52,879 bases of DNA, taken from Liolophura sinensis (taxonomy: Eukaryota; Mollusca; Polyplacophora; Chitonida; Chitonidae). This document shows positions 1 through 12,300 of the stretch, piece after piece (position 1 is the stretch's first letter; every line of letters starts with the position of its first letter). The stretch covers positions 1-52,879 of the forward strand of contig NW_027018243.1 of the NCBI RefSeq assembly GCF_032854445.1, read 5' to 3'. Position numbers and translations under genes: made by a program. The notes below the pieces were generated by a model. The model did not search any database. It had not been told where the DNA came from and saw nothing but the letters and a program-made list of their open reading frames with translations.

Positions 1-553
1 CGTTGCTCTCCGACCAATACTTTTGGCTGTAGTGACAATTGAATGATCATATATGTTATAATCACGTGCCCAGCAACGGCTCTTACTCCATGGAAACCAG
101 GGATATTTGCAATTTTTCAACAGCTGCCGATGCCTGGCCCAATTCCGCATCTTTTGGCTCCTTATAAAATGTGGGTCAGTGTTTTAGTTGTACTTTTTAC
201 AGGCAGGACTGTATCAAGTACCTTGTGTTTTTTATGTACAAATTGTGTGGTTTTTCTACACGTAGATAAAGACATTGAGATTGTCTTGCACTTAGAAGTA
301 AGACAATTGCTGGGTGAGTTAAATGGGCTTGGCCCAAAGATTTCAGGTCTTCTGGGCTACCGAAGGGCACATAACTTATAGTCAAAAGTTGAATATAGTA
401 ATGACCAGTCGCGATTGTACAGAGTACAGTGTAGCCGATTTCAATTAACAAAAAGACCAGGCAAAAATGCAAAGTGGAAAAACTGTTCCAGTGCTGCTGG
501 TAAGAGGCTAATCCGACGTATTTTGTGACGAGAAATCGAATGGTGCAAACCTG
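1..553. repeat. Leading class C monomer, indel-rich
   Basis: The unit has the C markers atatgttat, tttttcaac and ggctcc. It differs from intact C units by several single-base changes: ataaaatg, gtgttttag, aggcaggactg, a lost A in gcaaagtgg and cctgcgttt. It does not fit the 16-unit order of what follows, so it probably belongs to the preceding HOR unit outside the window. Confidence 0.75.
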
Positions 554-1830
554 CGTTTGCTCTCCGACCAATACTTTTGGCTGTAGCTGACAATTGAATG
601 ATCATTGATGTCATAATCACGTGCACAGCAACGGCACTTACTCCATGGAAACCAGGGATATTTGCAATTTTTTAACAGCTGCCGATGCCTGGCCCAATTC
701 CGCATCTTTTGGCTCCTTATAAATGTGGGTCAGTGTTTAGTTGTACTTTTTACAGCAGACTGTATCAAGTACCTTGTGTTTTTTATGTACAAATGGTGTG
801 GTTTTTCTACACGTAGATAAAGACATTGAGATTGTCTTGCACTTAGAAGTAAGACAATTGCTGGGTGAGTTAAATGGGCTTGGCCCAAAGATTTCAGGTC
901 TTCTGGGCTACCGAAGGGCACATAACTTATAGTCAAAAGTTGAATATAGTAATGACCAGTCGCGATTGTACAGAGTACAGTGTAGCCGATTTTCAATTAA
1001 CAAAAAATACCACGTAAAAATGCAAATTGGAAAAACTGTTCAAGTCCTGCTGGTAAGAGGCTAATCCGACGTATTTTGTGACGAGAATCGAATGGTGCAA
1101 ACCGCGTTTGCTCTCCGACCAATACTTTTGGCTGTAGTGGACAATTGAATGATCATTGATGTCATAATCACGTGCACAGCAACGGCTCTTACTCCATGGA
1201 AACCAGGGATATTTGCAATTTTTTAACAGCTGGCCGATGCCTGGCCCAATTCCGATCTTTTTGGCACCTTATATATGTGGGGTCAGTGTTCAGTTGTACT
1301 TTTTACAGCAGACTGTATCAAGTACCTTACCTTGTGTTTTTCATGTACAAATGTGTGGTTTTTCTACACGTAGATAAAGACATTGAGATTGTCTTGGACT
1401 GAGAAGTAAGATAATGCTGGGTGAGTTAAATGGGCTTGGCCCAAAGATTTGACGTCTTCTGGGCTACCGAAGGGCACATAACTTATAGTCAAAAGTTGAA
1501 TATAGTAATGACCAGTCGCGATTTGTACAGAGTACAGTGTAGCCGATTTCAATTAACAAAAAGACCAGGTAAAAATGCAAAAGTGGAAAATCTGTTCCAG
1601 TGCTGCTGGTAAGAGGCTATCCGACGTAATTTTGTGACGAGAAATTGAATGGTGCAAACTGCGTTGCTCTCCGACCAATACTTTTGGCTGTAGTGACAAT
1701 TGAATGATCATATATGTTATAATCACGTGCCCAGCAACGGCTCTTACTCCATGGAAACCAGGGATATTTGCAATTTTTCAACAGCTGCCGATGCCTGGCC
1801 CAATTCGCATCTTTTGGCTCCTTATAAATG
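1..1830. other. Indel-rich left edge, probable consensus errors
   Basis: The first three units and the start of the fourth carry many 1-2 bp indels. Examples are cgtttgc (554 and 1,104), gtagctgac, gattttcaa, gagaatcg, tagtggac, agctggccg, a 5-bp duplication in accttaccttg near 1,325, ataatgc, cgatttgtac, gctatccg and caattcgcat near 1,803. The matching units at 9,339-10,986 and 18,116-19,763 have none of these. A real decayed edge is possible, but shared sister copies make error likelier. Confidence 0.6.
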
Positions 1831-4556
1831 TGGGTCAGTGTTTAGTTGTACTTTTTACAGCAGACTGTATCAAGTACCTTGTGTTTTTTATGTACAAATG
1901 GTGTGGTTTTTCTACACGTAGATAAAGACATTGAGATTGTCTTGCACTTAGAAGTAAGACAATTGCTGGGTGAGTTAAATGGGCTTGGCCCAAAGATTTC
2001 AGGTCTTCTGGGCTACCGAAGGGCACATAACTTATAGTCAAAAGTTGAATATAGTAATGACCAGTCGCGATTGTACAGAGTACAGTGTAGCCGATTTCAA
2101 TTAACAAAAATACCAGGCAAAAATGCAAAATTGGAAAAACTGTTCAAGTCCTGCTGGTAAGAGGCTAATCCGACGTATTTTGTGACGAGAAATCGAATGG
2201 TGCAAACCGCGTTGCTCTCCGACCAATACTTTTGGCTGTAGTGACAATTGAATGATCATTGATGTCATAATCACGTGCACAGCAACGGCTCTTACTCCAT
2301 GGAAACCAGGGATATTTGCAATTTTTAACAGCTGCCGATTCCTGGCTCAATTCCGCATCTTTTGGCACCTTTTAAATGTGGGTCAGTGTTCAGTTGTACT
2401 TTTTACAGCAGACTGTATCAAGTACCTTGTGTTTTTCATGTACAAATGGTGTGGTTTTTCTACACGTAGATAAAGACATTGAGATTGTCTTGGACTGAGA
2501 AGTAAGACAATTGCTGGGTGAGTTAAATGGGCTTGGCCCAAAGATTTGACGTCTTCTGGGCTACCGAAGGGCACATAACTTATAGTCAAAAGTTGAATAT
2601 AGTAATGACCAGTCGCGATTGTACAGAGTACAGTGTAGCCGATTTCAATTAACAAAAAGACCAGGCAAAAATGCAAAAGTGCGAAAACTGTTCCAGTGCT
2701 GCTGGTAAGAGGCTAATCCGACGTATTTTGTGACGAGAAATCGAATGGTGCAAACCGCGTTGCTCTCCGACCAATACTTTTGGCTGTAGTGACAATTGAA
2801 TGATCATTGATGTCATAATCACGTGCCCAGCAACGGCTCTTACTCCATGGAAACCAGGGATATTTGCAATTTTTTAACAGCTGCCGATGCCTGGCCCAAT
2901 TCCGCATCTTTTGGCACCTTATAAATGTGGGTCAGTGTTCAGTTGTACTTTTTACAGCAGACTGTATCAAGTACCTTGTGTTTTTCACGTACAAATGGTG
3001 TGGTTTTTCTACACGTAGATAAAGACATTGAGATTGTCTTGCACTGAGAAGTAAGACAATTGCTGGGTGAGTTAAATGGGCTTGGCCCAAAGATTTCAGG
3101 TCTTCTGGGCTACCGAAGGGCACATAACTTATAGTCAAAAGTTGAATATAGTAATGACCAGTCGCGATTGTACAGAGTACAGTGTAGCCGATATTAATTA
3201 ACAAAAAGACCAGGTAAAAATGCAAAAGTGGAAAAACTGTTCCAGTGCTGCTGGTAAGAGGCTAATCCGACGTAATTTTGTGACGAGAAATTGAATGGTG
3301 CAAACTGCGTTGCTCTCCGACCAATACTTTTGGCTGTAGTGACAATTGAATGATCATATATGTCATAATCACGTGCCCAGCAACGGCTCTTACTCCATGG
3401 AAACCAGGGATATTTGCAATTTTTTAACAGCTGCCGATGCCTGGCTCAATTCCGCATCTTTTGGCACCTTACGTGGGTCAGTGTTCAGTTGTACTTTTTA
3501 CAGCAGACTGTATCAAGTACCTTGTGTTTTTCATGTACAAATGGTGTGGTTTTTCTACACGTAGATAAAGACATTGAGATTGTCTTGCACTTAGAAGTAA
3601 GACATTTGCTGGGTGAGTTAAATGGGCTTAGCCCAAAGATTTGACGTCTTCTGTGCTACCGAAGGGCACATAACTTATAGTCAAAAGTTGAATATAGTAA
3701 TGACCAGTCGCGATTGTACAGAGTACAGTGTAGCCGATTTCAATTAACAAAAATACCAGGCAAAAATGCAAAATTGGAAAAACTGTTCAAGTCCTGCTGG
3801 TAAGAGGCTAATCCGACGTATTTTGTGACGAGAAATCGAATGGTGCAAACCGCGTTGCTCTCCGACCAATACTTTTGGCTGTAGCGACAATTGAATGATC
3901 ATTGATGTCATAATCACGTGCACAGCAACGGCACTTACTCCATGGAAACCAGGGATATTTGCAATTTTTTAACAGCTGCCGATGCCTGGCCCAACTCCGC
4001 ATCTTTTGGCTCCTTATAAATGTGGGTCAGTGTTTAGTTGTACTTTTTACAGCAGACTGTATCAAGTACCTTGTGTTTTTTATGTACAAATGGTGTGGTT
4101 TTTCTACACGTAGATAAAGACATTGAGATTGTCTTGCACTTAGAAGTAAGACAATTGCTGGGTGAGTTAAATGGGCTTGGCCCAAAGATTTCAGGTCTTC
4201 TGGGCTACCGAAGGGCACATAACTTATAGTCAAAAGTTGAATATAGTAATGACCAGTCGCGATTGTACAGAGTACAGTGTAGCCGATTTCAATTAACAAA
4301 AATACCACGTAAAAATGCAAAATTGGAAAAACTGTTCAAGTCCTGCTGGTAAGAGGCTAATCCGACGTATTTTGTGACGAGAAATCGAATGGTGCAAACC
4401 GCGTTGCTCTCCGACCAATACTTTTGGCTGTAGTGACAATTGAATGATCATTGATGTCATAATCACGTGCACAGCAACGGCTCTTACTCCATGGAAACCA
4501 GGGATATTTGCAATTTTTTAACAGCTGCCGATGCCTGGCCCAATTCCGCATCTTTT

Positions 4557-4572
4557 GGCACCTTATATATGT
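4557..4572. other. TATA-like hypervariable window (representative copy)
   Basis: Between the constant ttttgg and gtgggtc every class has its own sequence: ctccttataaatg (A, C), caccttatatatg (B), caccttttaaatg (D), caccttataaatg (E, X, Z), caccttacg (F, 4 bp shorter) and caccttactgaag (Y, V). It is the best short tag for typing a unit. Some versions look like a TATA box, but F and Y lack it and no downstream start element is supported. Confidence 0.6.
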
Positions 4573-4586
4573 GGGTCAGTGTTCAG

Positions 4587-4685
4587 TTGTACTTTTTACA
4601 GCAGACTGTATCAAGTACCTTGTGTTTTTCGTGTACAAATGGTGTGGTTTTTCTACACGTAGATAAAGACATTGAGATTGTCTTG
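4587..4685. other. Second conserved block of the monomer (representative copy)
   Basis: This block runs from ttgtactttttacagcag to gagattgtcttg. It is nearly constant across classes apart from one polymorphic spot at 4,628-4,633, where tttttcatg, tttttcacg or ttttttatg occur. Exceptions are shared by related copies: gttattt and gtatttc at 5,174-5,200, 17,244-17,270 and 26,567-26,593; acgaagat near 31,541 and 40,873; ggtctgg near 46,370 and 49,653. These shared exceptions mark lineage and support the duplication map. Confidence 0.6.
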
Positions 4686-4750
4686 GACTGAGAAGTAAGA
4701 TAATTGCTGGGTGAGTTAAATGGGCTTGGCCCAAAGATTTGACGTCTTCT

Positions 4751-4838
4751 GGGCTACCGAAGGGCACATAACTTATAGTCAAAAGTTGAATATAGTAATG
4801 ACCAGTCGCGATTGTACAGAGTACAGTGTAGCCGATTT
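4751..4838. other. Near-invariant 88-bp core of the monomer (representative copy)
   Basis: This segment runs from gggctaccgaagggcac to gtgtagccgattt and includes tcgcga and tgtaca. It is almost unchanged in all 96 units of both families, although the flanks differ by class. In the inner ~60 bp I found only three departures: an extra T in the unit at 1,104, T to A at 27,828, and an extra A near 45,385. At its edges there are ctgtgct in some F units, cagtatagcc in three units (near 28,413, 30,610 and 39,940) and actgaag in two. Low variation in one window of a diverged satellite is what a bound-protein or nucleosome site would give. Biased conversion is an alternative. Confidence 0.75.
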
Positions 4839-7800
4839 CAATTAACAAAAAGACCAGGTAAAAATGCAAAAGTGGAAAATCTGTTCCAGTGCTGCTGGTA
4901 AGAGGCTAATCCGACGTAATTTTGTGACGAGAAATTGAATGGTGCAAACTGCGTTGCTCTTCGACCAATACTTTTGGCTGTAGTGACAATTGAATGATCA
5001 TATATGTCATAATCACGTGCCCAGCAACGGCTCTTACTCCATGGAAACCAGGGATATTTGCAATTTTTCAACAGCTGCCGATGCCTGGCCCAATTCCGCA
5101 TCTTTTGGCTCCTTATAAATGTGGGTCAGTGTTTAGTTGTACTTTTTACAGCAGACTGTATCAAGTACCTTGTGTTATTTATGTACAAATGGTGTGGTAT
5201 TTCTACACGTAGATAAAGACATTGAGATTGTCTTGCACTTAGAAGTAAGACAATTGCTGGGTGAGTTAAATGGGCTTGGCCCAAAGATTTCAGGTCTTCT
5301 GGGCTACCGAAGGGCACATAACTTATAGTCAAAAGTTGAATATAGTAATGACCAGTCGCGATTGTACAGAGTACAGTGTAGCCGATTTTAATTAACAAAA
5401 ATACCACGTAAAAATGCAAAATTGGAAAAACTGTTCAAGTCCTGCTGGTAAGAGGCTAATCCGACGTATTTTGTGACGAGAAATCGAATGGTGCAAACCG
5501 CGTTGCTCTCCGACCAATACTTTTGGCTGTAGTGACAATTGAATGATCATTGATGTCATAATCACGTGCACAGCAACGGCTCTTACTCCATGGAAACCAG
5601 GGATATTTGCAATTTTTTAACAGCTGCCGATGCCTGGCTCAATTCCGCATCTTTTGGCACTTTATAAATGTGGGTCAGTGTTCAGTTGTACTTTTTACAG
5701 CAGACTGTACCAAGTACCTTGTGTTTTTCATGTACAAATGGTGTGGTTTTTCTACACGTAGATAAAGACATTGAGATTGTCTTGGACTGAGAAGTAAGAC
5801 AATTGCTGGGTGAGTTAAATGGGCTTGGCCCAAAGATTTGACGTCTTCTGGGCTACCGAAGGGCACATAACTTATAGTCAAAAGTTGAATATAGTAATGA
5901 CCAGTCGCGATTGTACAGAGTACAGTGTAGCCGATTTCAATTAACAAAAAGACCAGGCAAAAATGCAAAAGTGCGAAAACTGTTCCAGTGCTGCTGGTAA
6001 GAGGCTAATCCGACGTATTTTGTGACGAGAAATCGAATGGTGCAAACCGCGTTGCTCTCCGACCAATACTTTTGGCTGTAGTGACAATTGAATGATCATT
6101 GATGTCATAATTACGTGCCCAGCAACGGCTCTTACTCCATGGAAACCAGGGATATTTGCAATTTTTTAACAGCTGCCGATGCCTGGCCCAATTCCGCATC
6201 TTTTGGCACCTTATAAATGTGGGTCAGTGTTCAGTTGTACTTTTTACAGCAGACTGTATCAAGTACCTTGTGTTTTTCACGTACAAATGGTGTGGTTTTT
6301 CTACACGTAGATAAAGACATTGAGATTGTCTTGCACTGAGAAGTAAGACAATTGCTGGGTGAGTTAAATGGGCTTGGCCCAAAGATTTCAGGTCTTCTGG
6401 GCTACCGAAGGGCACATAACTTATAGTCAAAAGTTGAATATAGTAATGACCAGTCGCGATTGTACAGAGTACAGTGTAGCCGATTTTAATTAACAAAAAG
6501 ACCAGGTAAAAATGCAAAAGTGGAAAAACTGTTCCAGTGCTGCTGGTAAGAGGCTAATCCGACGTAATTTTGTGACGAGAAATTGAATGGTGCAAACTGC
6601 GTTGCTCTCCGACCAATACTTTTGGCTGTAGTGACAATTGAATGATCATTGATGTCATAATCACGTGCCCAGCAACGGCTCTTACTCCATGGAAACCAGG
6701 GATATTTGCAATTTTTCAACAGCTGCCGATGCCTGGCTCAATTCCGCATCTTTTGGCTCCTTATAAATGTGGGTCAGTGTTTAGTTGTACTTTTTACAGC
6801 AGACTGTATCAAGTACCTTGTGTTTTTTATGTACAAATGGTGTGGTTTTTCTACACGTAGATAAAGACATTGAGATTGTCTTGCACTTAGAAGTAAGACA
6901 ATTGCTGGGTGAGTTAAATGGGCTTGGCCCAAAGATTTCAGGTCTTCTGGGCTACCGAAGGGCACATAACTTATAGTCAAAAGTTGAATATAGTAATGAC
7001 CAGTCGCGATTGTACAGAGTACAGTGTAGCCGATTTCAATTAACAAAAATACCACGTAAAAATGCAAAATTGGAAAAACTGTTCAAGTCCTGCTGGTAAG
7101 AGGCTAATCCGACGTATTTTGTGACGAGAAATCGAATGGTGCAAACCGCGTTGCTCTCCGACCAATACTTTTGGCTGTAGTGACAATTGAATGATCATTG
7201 ATGTCATAATCACGTGCACAGCAACGGCTCTTACTCCATGGAAACCAGGGATATTTGCAATTTTTTAACAGCTGCCGATGCCTGGCCCGATTCCGCATCT
7301 TTTGGCACCTTATATATGTGGGTCAGTGTTCAGTTGTACTTTTTACAGCAGACTGTATCAAGTACCTTGTGTTTTTCATGTACAAATGGTGTGGTTTTTC
7401 TACACGTAGATAAAGACATTGAGATTGTCTTGGACTGAGAAGTAAGATAATTGCTGGGTGAGTTAAATGGGCTTGGCCCAAAGATTTGACGTCTTCTGGG
7501 CTACCGAAGGGCACATAACTTATAGTCAAAAGTTGAATATAGTAATGACCAGTCGCGATTGTACAGAGTACAGTGTAGCCGATTTCAATTAACAAAAAGA
7601 CCAGGTAAAAATGCAAAAGTGGAAAATCTGTTCCAGTGCTGCTGGTAAGAGGCTAATCCGACGTAATTTTGTGACGAGAAATTGAATGGTGCAAACTGCG
7701 TTGCTCTCCGACCAATACTTTTGGCTGTAGTGACAATTGAATGATCATATATGTTATAATCACGTGCCCAGCAACGGCTCTTACTCCATGGAAACCAGGG

Positions 7801-9338
7801 ATATTTGCAATTTTTCAACAGCTGCCGATGCCTGGCCCAATTCCGCATCTTTTGGCTCCTTATAAATGTGGGTCAGTGTTTAGTTGTACTATTTACAGCA
7901 GACTGTATCAAGTACCTTGTGTTTTTTATGTACAAATGGTGTGGTTTTTCTACACGTAGATAAAGACATTGAGATTGTCTTGCACTTAGAAGTAAGACAA
8001 TTGCTGGGTGAGTTAAATGGGCTTGGCCCAAAGATTTCAGGTCTTCTGGGCTACCGAAGGGCACATAACTTATAGTCAAAAGTTGAATATAGTAATGACC
8101 AGTCGCGATTGTACAGAGTACAGTGTAGCCGATTTTAATTAACAAAAAGACCAGGTAAAAATGCAAAAGTGGAAAAACTGTTCCAGTGCTGCTGGTAAGA
8201 GGCTAATCCGACGTAATTTTGTGACGAGAAATTGAATGGTGCAAACTGCGTTGCTCTCCGACCAATACTTTTGGCTGTAGTGACAATTGAATGATCATTG
8301 ATGTCATAATCACGTGCCCAGCAACGGCTCTTACTCCATGGAAACCAGGGATATTTGCAATTTTTCAACAGCTGCCGATGCCTGGCTCAATTCCGCATCT
8401 TTTGGCACCTTACGTGGGTCAGTGTTCAGTTGTACTTTTTACAGCAGACTGTATCAAGTACCTTGTGTTTTTCACGTACAAATGGTGTGGTTTTTCTACA
8501 CGTAGATAAAGACATTGAGATTGTCTTGCACTTAGAAGTAAGACATTTGCTGGGTGAGTTAAATGGGCTTAGCCCAAAGATTTGACGTCTTCTGGGCTAC
8601 CGAAGGGCACATAACTTATAGTCAAAAGTTGAATATAGTAATGACCAGTCGCGATTGTACAGAGTACAGTGTAGCCGATTTCAATTAACAAAAAGACCAG
8701 GTAAAAATGCAAAAGTGGAAAAACTGTTCCAGTGCTGCTGGTAAGAGGCTAATCCGACGTATTTTGTGACGAGAAATGGAATGGTGCAAACTGCGTTGCT
8801 CTCCGACCAATACTTTTGGCTGTAGTGACAATTGAATGATCATATATGTCATAATCACGTGCCCAGCAACGGCTCTTACTCCATGGAAACCAGGGATATT
8901 TGCAATTTTTTAACAGCTGCCGATGCCTGGCTCAATTCCGCATCTTTTGGCACCTTACGTGGGTCAGTGTTCAGTTGTACTTTTTACAGCAGACTGTATC
9001 AAGTACCTTGTGTTTTTCACGTACAAATGGTGTGGTTTTTCTACACGTAGATAAAGACATTGAGATTGTCTTGCACTTAGAAGTAAGACATTTGCTGGGT
9101 GAGTTAAATGGGCTTAGCCCAAAGATTTGACGTCTTCTGGGCTACCGAAGGGCACATAACTTATAGTCAAAAGTTGAATATAGTAATGACCAGTCGCGAT
9201 TGTACAGAGTACAGTGTAGCCGATTTCAATTAACAAAAAGACCAGGCAAAAATGCAAAAGTGGAAAAACTGTTCCAGTGCTGCTGGTAAGAGGCTAATCC
9301 GACGTATTTTGTGACGAGAAATCGAATGGTGCAAACCG

Positions 9339-12300
9339 CGTTGCTCTCCGACCAATACTTTTGGCTGTAGCGACAATTGAATGATCATTGATGTCATAAT
9401 CACGTGCACAGCAACGGCACTTACTCCATGGAAACCAGGGATATTTGCAATTTTTTAACAGCTGCCGATGCCTGGCCCAATTCCGCATCTTTTGGCTCCT
9501 TATAAATGTGGGTCAGTGTTTAGTTGTACTTTTTACAGCAGACTGTATCAAGTACCTTGTGTTTTTTATGTACAAATGGTGTGGTTTTTCTACACGTAGA
9601 TAAAGACATTGAGATTGTCTTGCACTTAGAAGTAAGACAATTGCTGGGTGAGTTAAATGGGCTTGGCCCAAAGATTTCAGGTCTTCTGGGCTACCGAAGG
9701 GCACATAACTTATAGTCAAAAGTTGAATATAGTAATGACCAGTCGCGATTGTACAGAGTACAGTGTAGCCGATTTCAATTAACAAAAATACCACGTAAAA
9801 ATGCAAAATTGGAAAAACTGTTCAAGTCCTGCTGGTAAGAGGCTAATCCGACGTATTTTGTGACGAGAAATCGAATGGTGCAAACCGCGTTGCTCTCCGA
9901 CCAATACTTTTGGCTGTAGTGACAATTGAATGATCATTGATGTCATAATCACGTGCACAGCAACGGCTCTTACTCCATGGAAACCAGGGATATTTGCAAT
10001 TTTTTAACAGCTGCCGATGCCTGGCCCAATTCCGCATCTTTTGGCACCTTATATATGTGGGTCAGTGTTCAGTTGTACTTTTTACAGCAGACTGTATCAA
10101 GTACCTTGTGTTTTTCATGTACAAATGGTGTGGTTTTTCTACACGTAGATAAAGACATTGAGATTGTCTTGGACTGAGAAGTAAGATAATTGCTGGGTGA
10201 GTTAAATGGGCTTGGCCCAAAGATTTGACGTCTTCTGGGCTACCGAAGGGCACATAACTTATAGTCAAAAGTTGAATATAGTAATGACCAGTCGCGATTG
10301 TACAGAGTACAGTGTAGCCGATTTCAATTAACAAAAAGACCAGGTAAAAATGCAAAAGTGGAAAATCTGTTCCAGTGCTGCTGGTAAGAGGCTAATCCGA
10401 CGTAATTTTGTGACGAGAAATTGAATGGTGCAAACTGCGTTGCTCTCCGACCAATACTTTTGGCTGTAGTGACAATTGAATGATCATATATGTTATAATC
10501 ACGTGCCCAGCAACGGCTCTTACTCCATGGAAACCAGGGATATTTGCAATTTTTCAACAGCTGCCGATGCCTGGCCCAATTCCGCATCTTTTGGCTCCTT
10601 ATAAATGTGGGTCAGTGTTTAGTTGTACTTTTTACAGCAGACTGTATCAAGTACCTTGTGTTTTTTATGTACAAATGGTGTGGTTTTTCTACACGTAGAT
10701 AAAGACATTGAGATTGTCTTGCACTTAGAAGTAAGACAATTGCTGGGTGAGTTAAATGGGCTTGGCCCAAAGATTTCAGGTCTTCTGGGCTACCGAAGGG
10801 CACATAACTTATAGTCAAAAGTTGAATATAGTAATGACCAGTCGCGATTGTACAGAGTACAGTGTAGCCGATTTCAATTAACAAAAAGACCAGGCAAAAA
10901 TGCAAAATTGGAAAAACTGTTCAAGTCCTGCTGGTAAGAGGCTAATCCGACGTATTTTGTGACGAGAAATCGAATGGTGCAAACCGCGTTGCTCTCCGAC
11001 CAATACTTTTGGCTGTAGTGACAATTGAATGATCATTGATGTCATAATCACGTGCACAGCAACGGCTCTTACTCCATGGAAACCAGGGATATTTGCAATT
11101 TTTAACAGCTGCCGATGCCTGGCTCAATTCCGCATCTTTTGGCACCTTTTAAATGTGGGTCAGTGTTCAGTTGTACTTTTTACAGCAGACTGTATCAAGT
11201 ACCTTGTGTTTTTCATGTACAAATGGTGTGGTTTTTCTACACGTAGATAAAGACATTGAGATTGTCTTGGACTGAGAAGTAAGACAATTGCTGGGTGAGT
11301 TAAATGGGCTTGGCCCAAAGATTTGACGTCTTCTGGGCTACCGAAGGGCACATAACTTATAGTCAAAAGTTGAATATAGTAATGACCAGTCGCGATTGTA
11401 CAGAGTACAGTGTAGCCGATTTCAATTAACAAAAAGACCAGGCAAAAATGCAAAAGTGCGAAAACTGTTCCAGTGCTGCTGGTAAGAGGCTAATCCGACG
11501 TATTTTGTGACGAGAAATCGAATGGTGCAAACCGCGTTGCTCTCCGACCAATACTTTTGGCTGTAGTGACAATTGAATGATCATTGATGTCATAATCACG
11601 TGCCCAGCAACGGCTCTTACTCCATGGAAACCAGGGATATTTGCAATTTTTTAACAGCTGCCGATGCCTGGCCCAATTCCGCATCTTTTGGCACCTTATA
11701 AATGTGGGTCAGTGTTCAGTTGTACTTTTTACAGCAGACTGTATCAAGTACCTTGTGTTTTTCACGTACAAATGGTGTGGTTTTTCTACACGTAGATAAA
11801 GACATTGAGATTGTCTTGCACTGAGAAGTAAGACAATTGCTGGGTGAGTTAAATGGGCTTGGCCCAAAGATTTCAGGTCTTCTGGGCTACCGAAGGGCAC
11901 ATAACTTATAGTCAAAAGTTGAATATAGTAATGACCAGTCGCGATTGTACAGAGTACAGTGTAGCCGATATTAATTAACAAAAAGACCAGGTAAAAATGC
12001 AAAAGTGGAAAAACTGTTCCAGTGCTGCTGGTAAGAGGCTAATCCGACGTAATTTTGTGACGAGAAATTGAATGGTGCAAACTGCGTTGCTCTCCGACCA
12101 ATACTTTTGGCTGTAGTGACAATTGAATGATCATATATGTCATAATCACGTGCCCAGCAACGGCTCTTACTCCATGGAAACCAGGGATATTTGCAATTTT
12201 TTAACAGCTGCCGATGCCTGGCTCAATTCCGCATCTTTTGGCACCTTACGTGGGTCAGTGTTCAGTTGTACTTTTTACAGCAGACTGTATCAAGTACCTT

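Larger units (their letters stand above)
4402..4951 (+). repeat. Reference monomer (class B) with internal anatomy
   Basis: This intact 550-bp unit is given as the map for all others. By hand count it is ~41% G+C and has about 16 CpG where composition alone would give about 23. In unit coordinates: 1-20 phasing motif; ~38-75 palindrome, TGATGTCA-like and CACGTG cluster; ~90-95 NcoI-type ccatgg; ~100-119 variable A/T run; ~156-171 TATA-like window, the most class-variable part; ~186-284 second conserved block; ~287-342 class-diagnostic sites (cacttag/gactgag, acaattgc/acatttgc, cttggccc/cttagccc, cagg/gacg); ~350-437 near-invariant core; ~449-550 variable tail (ataccacg or gaccagg, caagtcc or ccagtgc, cgtatttt or cgtaatttt). 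I looked for a shorter internal repeat and did not find a convincing one. Confidence 0.9.
3853..6752. repeat. Five-monomer block shared with 25,246-28,145
   Basis: A B C D E and the start of the next unit align with 25,246-28,145 at a constant offset of 21,393 (39 units). Shared private markers are tttttcgtg, ctcttcgacc, gttatttatg, gtaccaag and aattacgtg. Its first three units also match 15,923-17,560 at offset 12,070 (22 units). The match ends at the TATA-like window near 6,753, where this copy has ctccttataaatg and the other has caccttacg. Confidence 0.85.
554..9338. repeat. Family 1 HOR unit, copy 1 (16 monomers)
   Basis: Monomers start at 554, 1104, 1662, 2210, 2758, 3308, 3853, 4402, 4952, 5501, 6050, 6600, 7149, 7699, 8249 and 8794. 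My class order is A B C D E F, A B C D E, C/A-hybrid, B, C with E-like tail, F, F. The first six (554-3,852) align with 9,339-12,630 and 18,116-21,407 at offsets of 8,777 once the indels at the left end are allowed for. The middle part differs from the other two copies. It instead matches the end of copy 3 and what follows it (25,246-28,145, offset 21,393). Two F units sit side by side at the right end. Confidence 0.85.

Noticed and set aside
2920-2926. TATAAAT as a core promoter
   Set aside because: The TATA form is missing in F and Y units, tcagt follows too closely for an initiator, and no transcript feature is visible.
4380-4430. tRNA-like or SINE-like signal on the minus strand (tcggagagca then attcgattt)
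   Set aside because: The first part resembles a D-arm and the second a weak B box, but the B box has several mismatches and the spacing (~15 nt) is too short for a tRNA. No acceptor or anticodon stem pairs.
4402-4951. CENP-B box in the monomer
   Set aside because: I searched both strands for the TTCG...A..CGGG pattern. The only TTCG sites lack the CGGG half.
4402-4951. 549 bp as three 183-bp or two ~274-bp ancestral subunits
   Set aside because: gacaattg occurs twice per unit about 267 bp apart, but the surrounding sequence does not align and no 183-bp internal period is visible. The nucleosome-multiple idea rests on length alone.
9513-9806. Recurrent 97-codon minus-strand frame in most family 1 monomers
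   Set aside because: 549 is 183 codons, so a frame can recur each period. Class differences within it are mostly amino-acid changing, stop codons end it in every unit, and it is lost in much of family 2. I see no sign of coding selection.
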